Source of the DNA: Psychrobacter frigidicola
GTDB taxonomy: Bacteria > Pseudomonadota > Gammaproteobacteria > Pseudomonadales > Moraxellaceae
Length of the DNA stretch: 64,000 bases
Direction: 5' to 3'
Assembly: GCF_007997305.1 (NCBI RefSeq)
Contig: NZ_VORZ01000001.1
Coordinates: forward strand, 1,426,001 to 1,490,000
Shown here piece by piece: positions 29,674 to 39,267 of the stretch. Below the pieces are notes generated by a model. That model did no database searches. It worked only from the letters and a program-made list of their open reading frames with translations, and was not told the origin of the DNA. The position numbers were made by a program, and so were the translations under genes. Every line of letters begins with the position of its first letter. Positions within the stretch are counted from its first letter, which is position 1.

Positions 29674-30423
29674 CTATAAATCATATAAAGCGGCACAGGC
29701 ACGCTCAAAATCTTCAGGAGTATTAAAGTTGGTCAATGGCAACCATTCTTTTACCACTGGAACGGCCTGCGTAATAGGCTCAATAAACGTCATAACCTTC
29801 CGCTCCCCATTATCAATATAAGCACGTAAATCAGGTTCAATACTTAACCGGTAAAGCCCTAACAGCGGATATAAATGTTCATTATCAGTAAGACAAACTA
29901 TGGATTTACCCACTGCTTGAATAGTCGATTGAACGCTAGCTTGAATAGCCGCCATATCCTCAGCGGTTGTATCAATGTAAGGATTCAATTCCTGCCACAA
30001 GTCGTGAGCCGTAATTAAGCTATCACAGCTAATCACCATCAACCATGACGCTTGCTCAGTAGCAGTAGCATCGTTAACCAATATTTGCAACGCCGATTCA
30101 ATCGCTACCAACGGCCCGTCTGTAGTACTGGTATTTGACTCTTCTATCTTATTATTATCTGATATAGAAGCAGAACGGTAATCAGCAATATGAGAAATTG
30201 ACAGCTCTGGATTGCTTGCTAATAATTCGGCATCTACTGTAAAACTGCGACCATTATCCGCAATCATAATAGGCACATTTAACTTGATAGCCTGCCGAAC
30301 ATGATAGTCCAGCAAGGTTTCAGTAGTTGGTAAAGTGAGCTTAGCTTTGGGTGTGCCCATACGTCTGGAATTGCCGCCAGCTAGAATCACAATACCAGCC
30401 AAACTTGGCAAAGGACTATCCAT
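29674..30423 (-). CDS. mobA: Molybdenum cofactor guanylyltransferase
   Basis: The N-terminus has the nucleotidyltransferase motif GIVILAGGNSRRMGTPKAKL, and the middle has VISCDSL, the metal-binding Asp region. The C-terminus ends in WLPLTNFNTPEDFERA, where members read 'NiNtpeDl'. It attaches GMP to Mo-molybdopterin, giving the bis-MGD needed by TorA. The start is uncertain: ATGs at 30423, 30429 and 30438 all overlap the end of moaB by 8-23 bases, and an upstream start at 30471 is less likely. Confidence 0.9.
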   Translation of the reverse strand: MDSPLPSLAGIVILAGGNSRRMGTPKAKLTLPTTETLLDYHVRQAIKLNVPIMIADNGRSFTVDAELLASNPELSISHIADYRSASISDNNKIEESNTSTTDGPLVAIESALQILVNDATATEQASWLMVISCDSLITAHDLWQELNPYIDTTAEDMAAIQASVQSTIQAVGKSIVCLTDNEHLYPLLGLYRLSIEPDLRAYIDNGERKVMTFIEPITQAVPVVKEWLPLTNFNTPEDFERACAALYDL

Positions 30424-30961
30424 GGTCATGAGCTTCATGGCTGGGATTGGCACGCATAAAATGCGGAACAAAGTTACACGGACGCGTACGGCTATCGAAT
30501 TGTTCTTTTAAGATACCTTCCCAACCAGTGCGACAAGCGCCCGTTGAACCTGGTAGGCAGAAAATGCCAGTACTATTGGCCATACCTGCAATCGCTCGCG
30601 ACTGAATAGTAGACATGCCAATATCGTCTTTTGAGATTAAGCGGAACATCTCACCAAAACCATCAATAGACTTGTCAAATAAGACACTGACCGCTTCAGG
30701 CATACTGTCACGAATGAAAAAACCAGTGCCGCCAGTAGTAATAACCGCGTGTATATTTGCGTCGGCAATCCAGCCACTGATAACGGCACGAATATTATAA
30801 ATATCATCGGTAATAAGCTGACGATCAGCAAGGTTGTGACCAGCAGCTGTCAGTTGGTCGACCAAATACTGACCCGAGGTGTCTTCATCAATTGTGCGAC
30901 TATCAGAAACCGTCAAGATAGCAATATTAAGCGGGATAAATTCAGCAGCAGGTTTGGACAT
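30416..30961 (-). CDS. moaB: Molybdenum cofactor biosynthesis protein MoaB/MogA family
   Basis: The 181-residue protein has the MogA/MoaB fold: NIAILTVSDSRTIDEDTSG at the start, the nucleotide loop ITTGGTGFFIRDSMPEAV, and the late FCLPGSTGACRTGWEGIL. Such proteins adenylate molybdopterin before MoeA inserts molybdate. The gene has a good AAGGAA RBS and overlaps mobA, so they are translated together. Confidence 0.93.
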   Translation of the reverse strand: MSKPAAEFIPLNIAILTVSDSRTIDEDTSGQYLVDQLTAAGHNLADRQLITDDIYNIRAVISGWIADANIHAVITTGGTGFFIRDSMPEAVSVLFDKSIDGFGEMFRLISKDDIGMSTIQSRAIAGMANSTGIFCLPGSTGACRTGWEGILKEQFDSRTRPCNFVPHFMRANPSHEAHDHG

Positions 30962-31029
30962 AGGTGTTCCTTAATAGTTATTCTTTAATGGCTGTTATTT
31001 AATAGTTGTAGAAGTAGTAATAATTGAGT

Positions 31030-32160
31030 TTAACCACCAATCATTGATAAATTATTCATCATACCGCTATTAGATTCGTGCAAATGATGATGTTCAGGCT
31101 TGATAGGCATAAAGCTTCGCAGCGTAGCAATGAGACCATCAACGTCATTCTGACGTAGATACTTACGAATGTCGTAGTTACCTTGGTCGAATAAACACAA
31201 ATGCACCTTACCTAAGCTACTGACCCGCAAGCGGTTACAGTTATCACAAAAATGGGCGGCATACGGCGCAATCATACCAATACGGCCAACGTAATCTGGA
31301 TGACTGTACTCTATCGCTGGCCCATCGGCACTACCACGCGCGTTAGCTTGCCAGCCATGCGCCAATAAATATTCAGTAATAATATCCGATTGCGCATGCT
31401 GAGCAAAAAACAAATCGCTGTTGTCACTGGTCTGCATAAATTCGATGAAACGATAAATTACCGGACGACTTTTAACATAGTCCATAGCTCTAATTAAATT
31501 TTCAAAAGCGTTTTCTGCCATTAATATACTGTTTATCTTGAGCTTAATATCCGTGGTCTCTAACAATTTATCCATATCAGTCAATAACTGCGGCAACATA
31601 TCAAAACCGGTCATCTTATGAAAGGTAGCGGCATCGAAGCTATCCATACTGATATTAATTTGATTCAGCCCAGCACGATTCCAATTGGCTAAATGCTTGC
31701 CAAGTTTATAGCCATTACTGGTCATGGCGACCGTCTTAATACCGTCAGTGCTTTTAATCGTGTCAATAATATCGACGACATCGCGGCGAATAGAAGGCTC
31801 ACCGCCAGTAATGCGCACCTTTTCAGTGCCCACTTGGGCAAAGCCACTTATCAAGGTGGCAATCTCAGACACGCTTAGCTCGTCATCAGGGCGTTTACCT
31901 TGATACCCATTGGGCAGGCAGTATTCACAGCGGAAATTACAAAAATCTGTAATGGACAGGCGCAGATAAGTCAGACGTCTAGAGAAACTGTCTGTTAATG
32001 GTTGATGGCTATTGCTGTCGCTAATAGAGGTAGGTGAGTCAATAAGCAGATTATCAACAGCCGCATCAATGATAGAAGGGGTTTGACCATCAAAGATAAC
32101 AGGGGTTGCCACAGGTGAATACAATTGAGCATTCCCTATTGTGGGGGCGTGATAGGTCAT
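31030..32160 (-). CDS. moaA: GTP 3',8-cyclase (radical SAM)
   Basis: The radical SAM cluster motif CNFRCEYC lies at about residues 74-81. The second iron-sulfur site is HFCDNCNRLR plus a later Cys in VHLCLFDQGNYD, and the protein ends with the conserved double glycine needed for activity. The TGGEPSIRRDV block is the SAM-binding 'GGE'. The 376 residues include an unusual N-terminal extension of about 55 residues without known function. The enzyme carries out the first step of cofactor synthesis. Confidence 0.96.
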   Translation of the reverse strand: MTYHAPTIGNAQLYSPVATPVIFDGQTPSIIDAAVDNLLIDSPTSISDSNSHQPLTDSFSRRLTYLRLSITDFCNFRCEYCLPNGYQGKRPDDELSVSEIATLISGFAQVGTEKVRITGGEPSIRRDVVDIIDTIKSTDGIKTVAMTSNGYKLGKHLANWNRAGLNQINISMDSFDAATFHKMTGFDMLPQLLTDMDKLLETTDIKLKINSILMAENAFENLIRAMDYVKSRPVIYRFIEFMQTSDNSDLFFAQHAQSDIITEYLLAHGWQANARGSADGPAIEYSHPDYVGRIGMIAPYAAHFCDNCNRLRVSSLGKVHLCLFDQGNYDIRKYLRQNDVDGLIATLRSFMPIKPEHHHLHESNSGMMNNLSMIGG

Positions 32161-32292
32161 AGTAGTATTACCATTAGTGTTGAATAGGTTGTGTACTTTT
32201 AGGCGTTGCCTCGGGTTATGAGTGAATAATTTTTATTTAACAATCATTATAATGAATAGCTATTATAACAAATTAGCGGTAGATAACAATTA

Positions 32293-32353
32293 ACCCTACG
32301 AGTCTTATACCTAACGTTAAAATAAATGACATTAGGTATAAGACTCGTAGGGT
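32293..32353. repeat. 22-bp perfect inverted repeat between moeA and moaA
   Basis: Bases 32293-32314 are an exact reverse complement of 32332-32353 (arm begins ACCCTACGAGTCTTATACC), with a 17-base AT-rich spacer. No T-run follows on either strand, so it is not a standard terminator. It is a long extrudable cruciform or RNA hairpin in the 248-base gap between the two genes. Confidence 0.95.
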
Positions 32354-32408
32354 AAAGTAATGAAAAACTATGTTAACAACTGGTTTTAATTGGGCTCATT
32401 ATCAAGTA

Positions 32409-33713
32409 TTACGACCAAGGAAATAACTGCACTTCTACCTTCTCGCCTGCTGTCACATTGCCAGCTTCTTGTGCCAAAACGATTAGACAGTTGGCGTTAC
32501 TAAGTTGCTTGATACGATGTGACTGCTGCTTTGGAAAACCTTTCACTTGAAACTCGCCATTCTCATCTTGCGATAATATCGCCCGTTGGAAGTCTTTGCG
32601 ACCCACTGACTTTTTAATATCGTCTTGTAGAGTTGCTTGCACTTTTACAGTCATTGGTAAGTCATTAGCGCTTACGCCTGATAAACGCCATAGCGCAGGA
32701 ATAATTAGCTGTAAAGTACCAACGACGGTAGACAAAGGATTGCCGGGTAAGCCAAAGTATAATACGGGCTTATCGAGGTCTTTATTTAGCTCACCAAACA
32801 CAAAAGGTTTGCCCGGCTTCATCGCTACCTTATAGTGATTTATCTGACCCAACTTCTCAACGACAGTGGTTAAAAAATCATAATCCCCTACTGACACCCC
32901 AGCGGTAGAAATCAATACATCACAGTCGTGCATGGCTTTAGTGACGGCAGCTGTGGTCTTATCCAAATCATCAGGGATAATGCCATAGTCATGAATAATC
33001 ACTGGCAAGTCAGATAACATACTTTTAAGCGTCGGGGTATTGGAATTATAAATCTGTGCCAAGCTTTTCAGTGGCGCCCCTAAGGCAACTAGCTCATCAC
33101 CAGTCGCCAATACTCCAACCACTAACGGTTTATAGATATCGACTTTATCGACCCCTAGATTAGCAAGCAAGCTAATATCAGCAGGATTTAAGCGTTTACC
33201 AGCGGTTAATACCACCTCACCTGATTCAATCTCTTCACCTTGTTTGCGAATATGCTCATCAACTTCGACAGCTTGAGATAAAGTAATGGGATAAGTTTTT
33301 GACTTGTCGAGCGACTCTCTAATATCCAAGAAGTTAGTATTTTCTTGCATGATGACCGTATCGCAATCACTTGGAACCACAGCGCCCGTAAAGATACGCA
33401 CGCCCTGACCTGCCTGTAGATTACCAGTGAACGGTGTACCGGCCTGCGACTCTCCAATAATATCGATAGTCGCGTCTTTGCTCAGGTCGCTACCGGCAGC
33501 AACGCTATAGCCGTCCATCGCCGATAGATTGTTTCTAGGGACGGTAAAAGGTGAGATGATATCTTGTGCAAGTATATGATTTTGACTCTCTAACAGGGCA
33601 CACGTTTGTGTGGCTCTTTTGTCTATAGGACAATCATCTTGATTGTAGCTCTCAATACGCTGGGTTATGGCTTGCTGAAGTGCTTCGAGGGTAATCACTA
33701 GATTTATACTCAC
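32409..33713 (-). CDS. moeA: Molybdopterin molybdenumtransferase
   Basis: The 434-residue protein has MoeA landmarks: RNNLSAMDGYSVA, GEIESGEVVLTAGKRLNPADISLLANLGVD region, STAGVSVGDYDFL and MKPGKPFVFGEL, and ends with the domain IV barrel. It inserts molybdate into adenylylated molybdopterin. The predicted start is GTG at 33713. It follows torD and precedes moaA on the same strand, so cofactor genes continue directly after the TMAO reductase operon. Confidence 0.95.
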   Translation of the reverse strand: MSINLVITLEALQQAITQRIESYNQDDCPIDKRATQTCALLESQNHILAQDIISPFTVPRNNLSAMDGYSVAAGSDLSKDATIDIIGESQAGTPFTGNLQAGQGVRIFTGAVVPSDCDTVIMQENTNFLDIRESLDKSKTYPITLSQAVEVDEHIRKQGEEIESGEVVLTAGKRLNPADISLLANLGVDKVDIYKPLVVGVLATGDELVALGAPLKSLAQIYNSNTPTLKSMLSDLPVIIHDYGIIPDDLDKTTAAVTKAMHDCDVLISTAGVSVGDYDFLTTVVEKLGQINHYKVAMKPGKPFVFGELNKDLDKPVLYFGLPGNPLSTVVGTLQLIIPALWRLSGVSANDLPMTVKVQATLQDDIKKSVGRKDFQRAILSQDENGEFQVKGFPKQQSHRIKQLSNANCLIVLAQEAGNVTAGEKVEVQLFPWS

Positions 33714-33794
33714 TTATGTCTGATGGCCTATAAATTAACATCACTGAGCTTAAAGCAGTCACCTACCTTATTCAAGATACTCATTATTAATAAG

Positions 33795-34484
33795 CTAGCT
33801 AACCACTATGCTCTCTAATCCCGCCCTGTCTTCTATGACAAACTGCTCGGCCAAAGCAGCAAGGGCAGGATAAATATCTGTTTTTACGTTTATTTTTTGA
33901 CAGAGTGCAGTGAACTGCGGTAACCAATTGAGTAAAGCACTATCAAGAAAATCAATTTGTTCTTGTGCTGTGTTAACCATCTCCAGCTGTTGCTCAATAC
34001 TTTTATTAATCCATAAACTCATAACGATAAAATAAACACTTAAATGGTCATTCGGCTCACGAAATTCAGGATGTAAACTTAGCTGCTGGCTATCAAGAAA
34101 ACGCATCATTTGCGCTGCAGGCTTGCCATAAAGATGTTTATCGCTGCTCAGATAATAAGAAGCGTAAGGCGGTGCACTATCATCACCACTGAGTAAGAAA
34201 ACCTGGGCAAAATCTGCGGCAAGCTCAATAGCACGATGCTCTTTAGGAAATTGCTGTAAATCATCAATGGCCGCTTTCACGCGATTACTATATTGCTCAA
34301 GTCCGAGACTAACAAACACCTCATGAAGGTTATCGTAAGCTTGATTCTGCTGCCATTCATCTAAAGTCGCCGAGGTCAGCTCACGTGCGAAAACATCTGC
34401 AAACCAACGATAAAGTGCAGAACGTGCCGGACTAGCAGCTTGCCATTCTTCATTGATGTTGATTTTATCTTCAGTTATGTTCAT
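33795..34484 (-). CDS. torD: TorD family chaperone
   Basis: The 229-residue all-helical protein has the TorD/DmsD core: YRWFADVFARELT, then AADFAQVFLLSGDDSAPPYAS matching the conserved 'Yxxlf' block, then EPNDHLSVYFIVMSLWI, the 'E-x-D-H' signature. It binds the TorA twin-arginine signal and helps load bis-MGD. It lies 221 bases after torA, separated by a long hairpin, so it may be expressed at a lower level. Confidence 0.92.
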   Translation of the reverse strand: MNITEDKININEEWQAASPARSALYRWFADVFARELTSATLDEWQQNQAYDNLHEVFVSLGLEQYSNRVKAAIDDLQQFPKEHRAIELAADFAQVFLLSGDDSAPPYASYYLSSDKHLYGKPAAQMMRFLDSQQLSLHPEFREPNDHLSVYFIVMSLWINKSIEQQLEMVNTAQEQIDFLDSALLNWLPQFTALCQKINVKTDIYPALAALAEQFVIEDRAGLESIVVS

Positions 34485-34625
34485 TTAAGATCCAATTTTA
34501 GCTATTTTCTATGTTTTATTAGCTGAAACTTTTGTGAAGTAACAGGGTTATTAAATAGCGGTTTTATTTCTATTAAACACTGATTTTGAGCACTAGACTA
34601 GAACAGACTATCTATAGGGATAAAG

Positions 34626-34675
34626 GCCTTTGTAAATCACAAACGCTATTTACATCGCATGTGGTTTACAAAGGC
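34626..34675. other. Hairpin between torA and torD
   Basis: A 16-bp stem (34626-34641 with 34660-34675, one G-U type mismatch) lies in the torA-torD gap. On the minus strand it is not followed by a T-run, so partial termination or mRNA processing that lowers torD expression is more likely than full termination. On the plus strand a short TTTTT follows. Confidence 0.6.
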
Positions 34676-34705
34676 GCTTTTTATCACTCACTGCCCCAAA
34701 CTAAA

Positions 34706-37228
34706 CTAACCCATTTGGGATAATGCAGCAATACTACCATCTGGATTGACATACTTTGGACCACCAAATGCAGTCACCGCTGGTGCTTTACCAACGAATT
34801 TCTCCATCTCGACGATACAAGTATTGGCACTAGGTGCTTGCGCAAGACTTGACGTACCGATATCAATAGTCAACGTATTAGGGTCTCCATAGGTATCTAA
34901 GGCACCGATTTCAGGGCCAGTAGGTCCATACCATGCCCCCTCTTGGATACGAATGATACCCGGTGGGAAGTTATCAGAGACAACCGCACCTGCCAATAAC
35001 TGACCGCGATCATTAAATACGCGTACAATGTCCCCATCTTTAATACCACGAGCTTTGGCGTCCTCAGGACCCATGTAGCAAGGTTCACGACCTTGTACTG
35101 TATAGGTTGCACGGCGCTCTTCAGACTCACAAGTTTGTGAATGCAGACGGGTATCTGGATGCACTGACTGTAGCCATAGTGGATGCTTATCTGAACCTGG
35201 GCCACCATGCGAGCGCTCAATTTTTTCCATCCAAGTCGGATGGCCTTTACAGTCATCATAACCATAACTGGCAATTTTTCGGCTGCTTATTTCAATAAAG
35301 CCTGATGGTGTACCAAGAGCGTTGACTTCAGGATCTTCTAGGAAGTCAGCATGTCTTGTCCAGTTTTCACCCTCTGGGAATAGCACGTAGCCTTTTTTCC
35401 AGAATTCAGCAAATTCCGGCATAAAAAAGTCTTTTTTCAAGTTATCAGCACGGCACTCTTCGTATATTTGCTCAATCCACTGCATCTCATTCATATTACG
35501 GCTATATTCGATTTCACGATTCATGCGCTTGGTTAACTCATACCAAATATCAAAGTCTGATTTAGAATGATATAACGGGTCAATCAGCTTGTGCATGGCA
35601 ATAACGCCACGGTTACTATAGGTACCGTAAGCATCAATATCATTGCGCTCATAAGGGGTACACGCTGGTAGCACAATGTCAGCAAAGCGACAGGTTGCCG
35701 TCCAGTTATAATCGACCGCAACGACAGTCTCAACTTTGCGGTACGCCTCTTTCATGCGGTTACGCTGCTGATGGCGATGCCATTGGTTACAGCCGGAGAA
35801 GATACCCATTTTGTAAGGCGGCAGGGTGACTTCATGACCGTTAAAATCAATCTTTTTACCGGGCTCTAATAGGCAATCAATCGCGCGCGCAACCGGTATG
35901 ACGGAGCTGTAACCGTTATAGTCCTCGTTGTCGTGCTTAGGCTTACGGCCTACATCTAAGTTTAATGGGAACGCCCCTGGCATAGAAGCACCTGAAGCTG
36001 GAACACCCGATGAGCTATAGTGATGCGAATAACTAATGCCACCACCCGGCTGACCAAACTGACCCAACATAGCAGCGATAATCGCTCCCATCCAATAAGG
36101 TTGCTCACCATGTTGTTGACGCTGAATCGCCCAGCCAAAAATAAGCTGGGTACGGTTCTTCGCCATTTTACGCGTAAGCTCACGGATACGATCCGCTTTG
36201 ATACCGCAAATCTTTTCTGCCCACTCTGGGGTCCTCTCGATTTTATCTTCAGTTTTTCCCATCACATAAGGGATAAACTCTTCAAAGCCGAGAGTGTAGA
36301 CGTCAATAAACTTTTTATCATAAAGCTTTTCGGTATATAGCGTATGCGCGATAGCGAGCATAAACGCCACATCCGTATGCGGATTAACATACTGATGGGT
36401 ACAGTCTAAATAGTTCTGGGTTTTGCTTTTTACTGGGTCAATACAAATGACTTCAATCTCTTTATTTTTGACTTTTTCGCGAAGCTGCTCTAAGTATTCA
36501 TAAGATTCATGAGTTTCTGTATTCCAGCCGACTTGGAGGTTTTTGACGGGATCATTCGCCCACATAACGATGACTTTTGAATTGTCTAAAATCAACGGCC
36601 ATGACGTACCTTGTGAATACACCTCCGTCGAACCCAACACGTAAGGCATAATCACTTGACCAGCACCCGTTGAATAATCCCCTGCGGTACCGACGCTACG
36701 GCCATGCATCGCCACAGCGCGTAACATATGGTTACCACAACTGTGGATCTGTCCTACTGAACGCCAGCCAACGTTAGCGGTGTGTAATGCCCAAGGACCG
36801 TAGTCGTTTTGGATACGCTCAAGCTCTTCATAGACCATATCTAGAGCAGCATCCCAACCGACGCGTACGAAACGGTTATCACCACGCTGTGTCGTATCAC
36901 TTTTATGACGGTTTTTATACCAGTCAACCCGAATCATAGGATAACGTACCCGTGACGGGCTATAAATAATCCCCGGTACACCCTGCAAAATATCGGTCGG
37001 GAACTGATCAAACTCAAAAGGTTGCACTTCAACGAGTTTGTCACCTTGAACATTGGCACGGAAGGCACCCCAATGGGCACCTGACATTTTCCAGCCGCTT
37101 AAATCAGGTTTTTTCCCAGTCTTACCAGTAACGATACTGTTATCAGCAAGTAGTGATGTCGGTAATAGCGCGGTACCCGTTAAAGCGGCTAGTGACTTGA
37201 GAAAGTTTCTGCGATTGGTATTCTTCAT
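34706..37228 (-). CDS. torA: Trimethylamine-N-oxide reductase, catalytic subunit
   Basis: The 840-residue protein has a twin-arginine signal ([11 protein letters not shown]) and a cleavage region near SLLA, so it is exported folded to the periplasm. The molybdenum-ligand serine lies in [18 protein letters not shown], as in TorA/DMSO reductase. [20 protein letters not shown] and the C-terminal cofactor-binding domain (about 690-840) also match. The family reduces TMAO to trimethylamine as terminal acceptor. It is downstream of torC and uses the cofactor made by the adjacent mob/moa genes. Confidence 0.95.
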   Translation of the reverse strand: MKNTNRRNFLKSLAALTGTALLPTSLLADNSIVTGKTGKKPDLSGWKMSGAHWGAFRANVQGDKLVEVQPFEFDQFPTDILQGVPGIIYSPSRVRYPMIRVDWYKNRHKSDTTQRGDNRFVRVGWDAALDMVYEELERIQNDYGPWALHTANVGWRSVGQIHSCGNHMLRAVAMHGRSVGTAGDYSTGAGQVIMPYVLGSTEVYSQGTSWPLILDNSKVIVMWANDPVKNLQVGWNTETHESYEYLEQLREKVKNKEIEVICIDPVKSKTQNYLDCTHQYVNPHTDVAFMLAIAHTLYTEKLYDKKFIDVYTLGFEEFIPYVMGKTEDKIERTPEWAEKICGIKADRIRELTRKMAKNRTQLIFGWAIQRQQHGEQPYWMGAIIAAMLGQFGQPGGGISYSHHYSSSGVPASGASMPGAFPLNLDVGRKPKHDNEDYNGYSSVIPVARAIDCLLEPGKKIDFNGHEVTLPPYKMGIFSGCNQWHRHQQRNRMKEAYRKVETVVAVDYNWTATCRFADIVLPACTPYERNDIDAYGTYSNRGVIAMHKLIDPLYHSKSDFDIWYELTKRMNREIEYSRNMNEMQWIEQIYEECRADNLKKDFFMPEFAEFWKKGYVLFPEGENWTRHADFLEDPEVNALGTPSGFIEISSRKIASYGYDDCKGHPTWMEKIERSHGGPGSDKHPLWLQSVHPDTRLHSQTCESEERRATYTVQGREPCYMGPEDAKARGIKDGDIVRVFNDRGQLLAGAVVSDNFPPGIIRIQEGAWYGPTGPEIGALDTYGDPNTLTIDIGTSSLAQAPSANTCIVEMEKFVGKAPAVTAFGGPKYVNPDGSIAALSQMG

Positions 37229-37256
37229 AATATTTCTCTCTAATTATTTTCTCTAG

Positions 37257-38504
37257 TTACGGTCTAGCAGCTTGGAACGTGTTTTCAGGTGAACCACTAC
37301 CCTGAGGGTTCTTTCTAAAGTCTGATGAATGCAACTGTAAGTACTTTAAGACCATACCAGCACTATCATTGTCTAAGTTAGTAAACCCGACCATGCCACT
37401 AAACAGTCCTGGCCATTGATTGGCATCGTGTCCACTTGGATCTGGCTGACGGTGACAAGTACTACAGCTGTCACTGTAAGTCTGGCTCGCAATGTCCCAT
37501 GCAGGCTCGATGCTGTCCATGAGTCCACCTTCAGCCACCCAGAACTGCGCTTTCACTTTTTGCCACTCAAGACCAGTTAACGGATCTTCTTTAGCTTCGC
37601 CTGCTGTGATCAGGTTTTTATCACTGGCTAAGTCTTTTTCGATAATAGCATCAGGTATATTTAAACCAAAGTTAGTAAACCATACCCGACCAAAGCCTTT
37701 ATTTTTGCGCCACATATCCAGCTCAATTTGTACAGCCCCATCTTTGTGCGCCAATACTTTAACCGGTGCAGCGATTTCTATACTACCTGCTTTGGTTTTT
37801 CTATCTTCTGAGGTATACAAATCTTGCGGTACAATGTTGAAATAGTTTTGACCGTCTTTGATTTTTGTACTTCTGGCTTCAGACAATAAGGAGTCAAATG
37901 CTGGATTGTGCATCCCTTCGGTATTTGGCAATTCATGTGCAATCCCTTTATGGCAGTCAAGACAGCTGGCATCACGCTCAGCCGCACTACGCATAATCAT
38001 TTGGGACGTAACGCGCATTTTATCAAAATCCATACTGTCGTAGTCATGACAAGAGCGACATTCTTTAGAATCATTGGCTTTAAACCGACCCCACTCACGT
38101 TGCGCCAACACGATACGATGATCTTTAAACTTGTCTCGAGTTTCAATATCGCCCATCAGCTCCGACAACACCTCACGTGAGGCTTGCATTTTACGCGCCA
38201 CTTTAGCGGTAAAATCATGCGGTACGTGACAATCTGAACAGACGGCTCTGACACCACTACGGTTTTTAAAATGCACCGTTTTCTTAAGCTCAGGTAACAA
38301 GTTGTCTTCCATAGTATGGCAAGACAAACAGAACTCTTCGGTATTGGTGGCTTTAAGTCCAGCGTTAAATCCCGCCCAAAACCACACCCCACCCGCAAAG
38401 CCGATAATAATAAGAAGACCAAGTCCGATTTTCGTTGAAGGCTTGAACAGAAGACGACGCAGCCAATTAAATAGGCCTTTTATTGCGTTCATTATTTTGT
38501 TCAT
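37257..38504 (-). CDS. torC: Pentahaem c-type cytochrome TorC (NapC/NirT family)
   Basis: One N-terminal membrane anchor (about residues 19-45) leads into four CxxCH sites typical of NapC (CLSCH, CSDCH, CRSCH, CLDCH). A separate C-terminal monohaem domain carries CSTCH at about 350. The 415 residues fit TorC rather than short NapC. It takes electrons from menaquinol and passes them to periplasmic TorA. It lies 28 bases upstream of torA. Haem attachment requires the Ccm system, part of which lies at 39-44 kb. Confidence 0.95.
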   Translation of the reverse strand: MNKIMNAIKGLFNWLRRLLFKPSTKIGLGLLIIIGFAGGVWFWAGFNAGLKATNTEEFCLSCHTMEDNLLPELKKTVHFKNRSGVRAVCSDCHVPHDFTAKVARKMQASREVLSELMGDIETRDKFKDHRIVLAQREWGRFKANDSKECRSCHDYDSMDFDKMRVTSQMIMRSAAERDASCLDCHKGIAHELPNTEGMHNPAFDSLLSEARSTKIKDGQNYFNIVPQDLYTSEDRKTKAGSIEIAAPVKVLAHKDGAVQIELDMWRKNKGFGRVWFTNFGLNIPDAIIEKDLASDKNLITAGEAKEDPLTGLEWQKVKAQFWVAEGGLMDSIEPAWDIASQTYSDSCSTCHRQPDPSGHDANQWPGLFSGMVGFTNLDNDSAGMVLKYLQLHSSDFRKNPQGSGSPENTFQAARP

Positions 38505-38638
38505 AATAATTCCTTACTGTGTTTCTTAACAATTTGGATTTCAGAGCAATTTGGGCAATAATTTGTCCATTATTTTGCGTGAAAGTATGGGGTGTTTTCT
38601 GCTTAGTTCATAGTAACTAGACGCTATTTGGCAAATAA

Positions 38639-38809
38639 CTAAGACGGTGGGCCCCAAAACCACATTTGGCCGAACCAGACAATAAATCCGTAAGCGCAAA
38701 TGAATAAAAGCGCGATAAATGGCAGAGCGATAAAAGCCATCACCAAGGCACTGAGCCACTCACGTCTGACTGGTGGCTCTTGGGTTTGTAGTTGCTGTTC
38801 ATGTTTCAT
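38639..38809 (-). CDS. torE: TorE, small NapE/TorE-family membrane protein
   Basis: I found this 56-residue gene by translating the DNA upstream of torC. It has the family layout: a short polar N-terminus, then REWLSALVMAFIALPFIA and LLFICAYGFIVWFGQMWF as one long hydrophobic span. The phrase YGFIVW is the NapE/TorE hallmark. A strong AGAGGTGAGCT RBS precedes the ATG. Its 134-base distance to torC and the gene order torE-torC-torA-torD match TorECAD operons of Vibrio and Shewanella. The exact role is not known. Confidence 0.9.
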   Translation of the reverse strand: MKHEQQLQTQEPPVRREWLSALVMAFIALPFIALLFICAYGFIVWFGQMWFWGPPS

Positions 38810-39187
38810 AGCTCACCTCTCAATATATTCACGCTGGCTAACAAGTAGTAAAACAGGGCTGTTCAGAATAATCATCATAGAATCATGATACTGAATCAGT
38901 AATAAAATATTTATCAAAAAGGATTAAGTAGTTGTTTTTATACTTTTATTGTTTAGGGTTTTTTAACTTAGCTATTGATAAATGTAGAACAACTAAAACC
39001 AAAAGTTTATTAATTCCTTACTTATGGTAATGTTAACATAAATACTGTTATTCAGTAAACAATCCTCTACATTTGACCTAAGACTGCAGAGTAATTTTTT
39101 AATTTAATTGTGCCTTTTAGTCAAACAAAGTAGGTTTTATACAACAGGTCGAACTTTATTACTTCCCAGCTTTTGTAGGTATTTTTA
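38810..39187. other. Upstream region of the tor operon
   Basis: This stretch holds the promoter region of torE. It is AT-rich with no gene. One decamer resembling a TorR box half-site (CTGTTCAGAA at 38860-38869, plus strand) is present, but the tandem boxes seen in Escherichia coli are not. No TorS/TorT/TorR genes lie in the window. Confidence 0.4.
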
Positions 39188-39217
39188 ATAAAAAAAATGC
39201 CCCAACATTATTGGGGC
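39188..39217 (-). terminator. Terminator of the ccm gene cluster
   Basis: The stem GCCCCAA (39199-39205) pairs with TTGGGGC (39211-39217). On the minus strand it is followed by a run of about eight T residues. It lies 50 bases past the ccmI stop. Confidence 0.92.
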
Positions 39218-39267
39218 GTTTAAGGAATAAATAGCTATTAATTGATGATACGTTTTAGACTGAAACC

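Noticed and set aside
38860..38869. TorR box upstream of torE
   Set aside because: Only one decamer-like half-site was seen on the strand opposite to the operon, not the tandem array known from Escherichia coli. No TorR gene lies in the window.
38915..38990. FNR-type sites (TTGAT...ATCAA) upstream of the tor operon
   Set aside because: Two TTGATAAAT half-sites can be found but the second half does not match, and such half-sites are frequent in AT-rich DNA.
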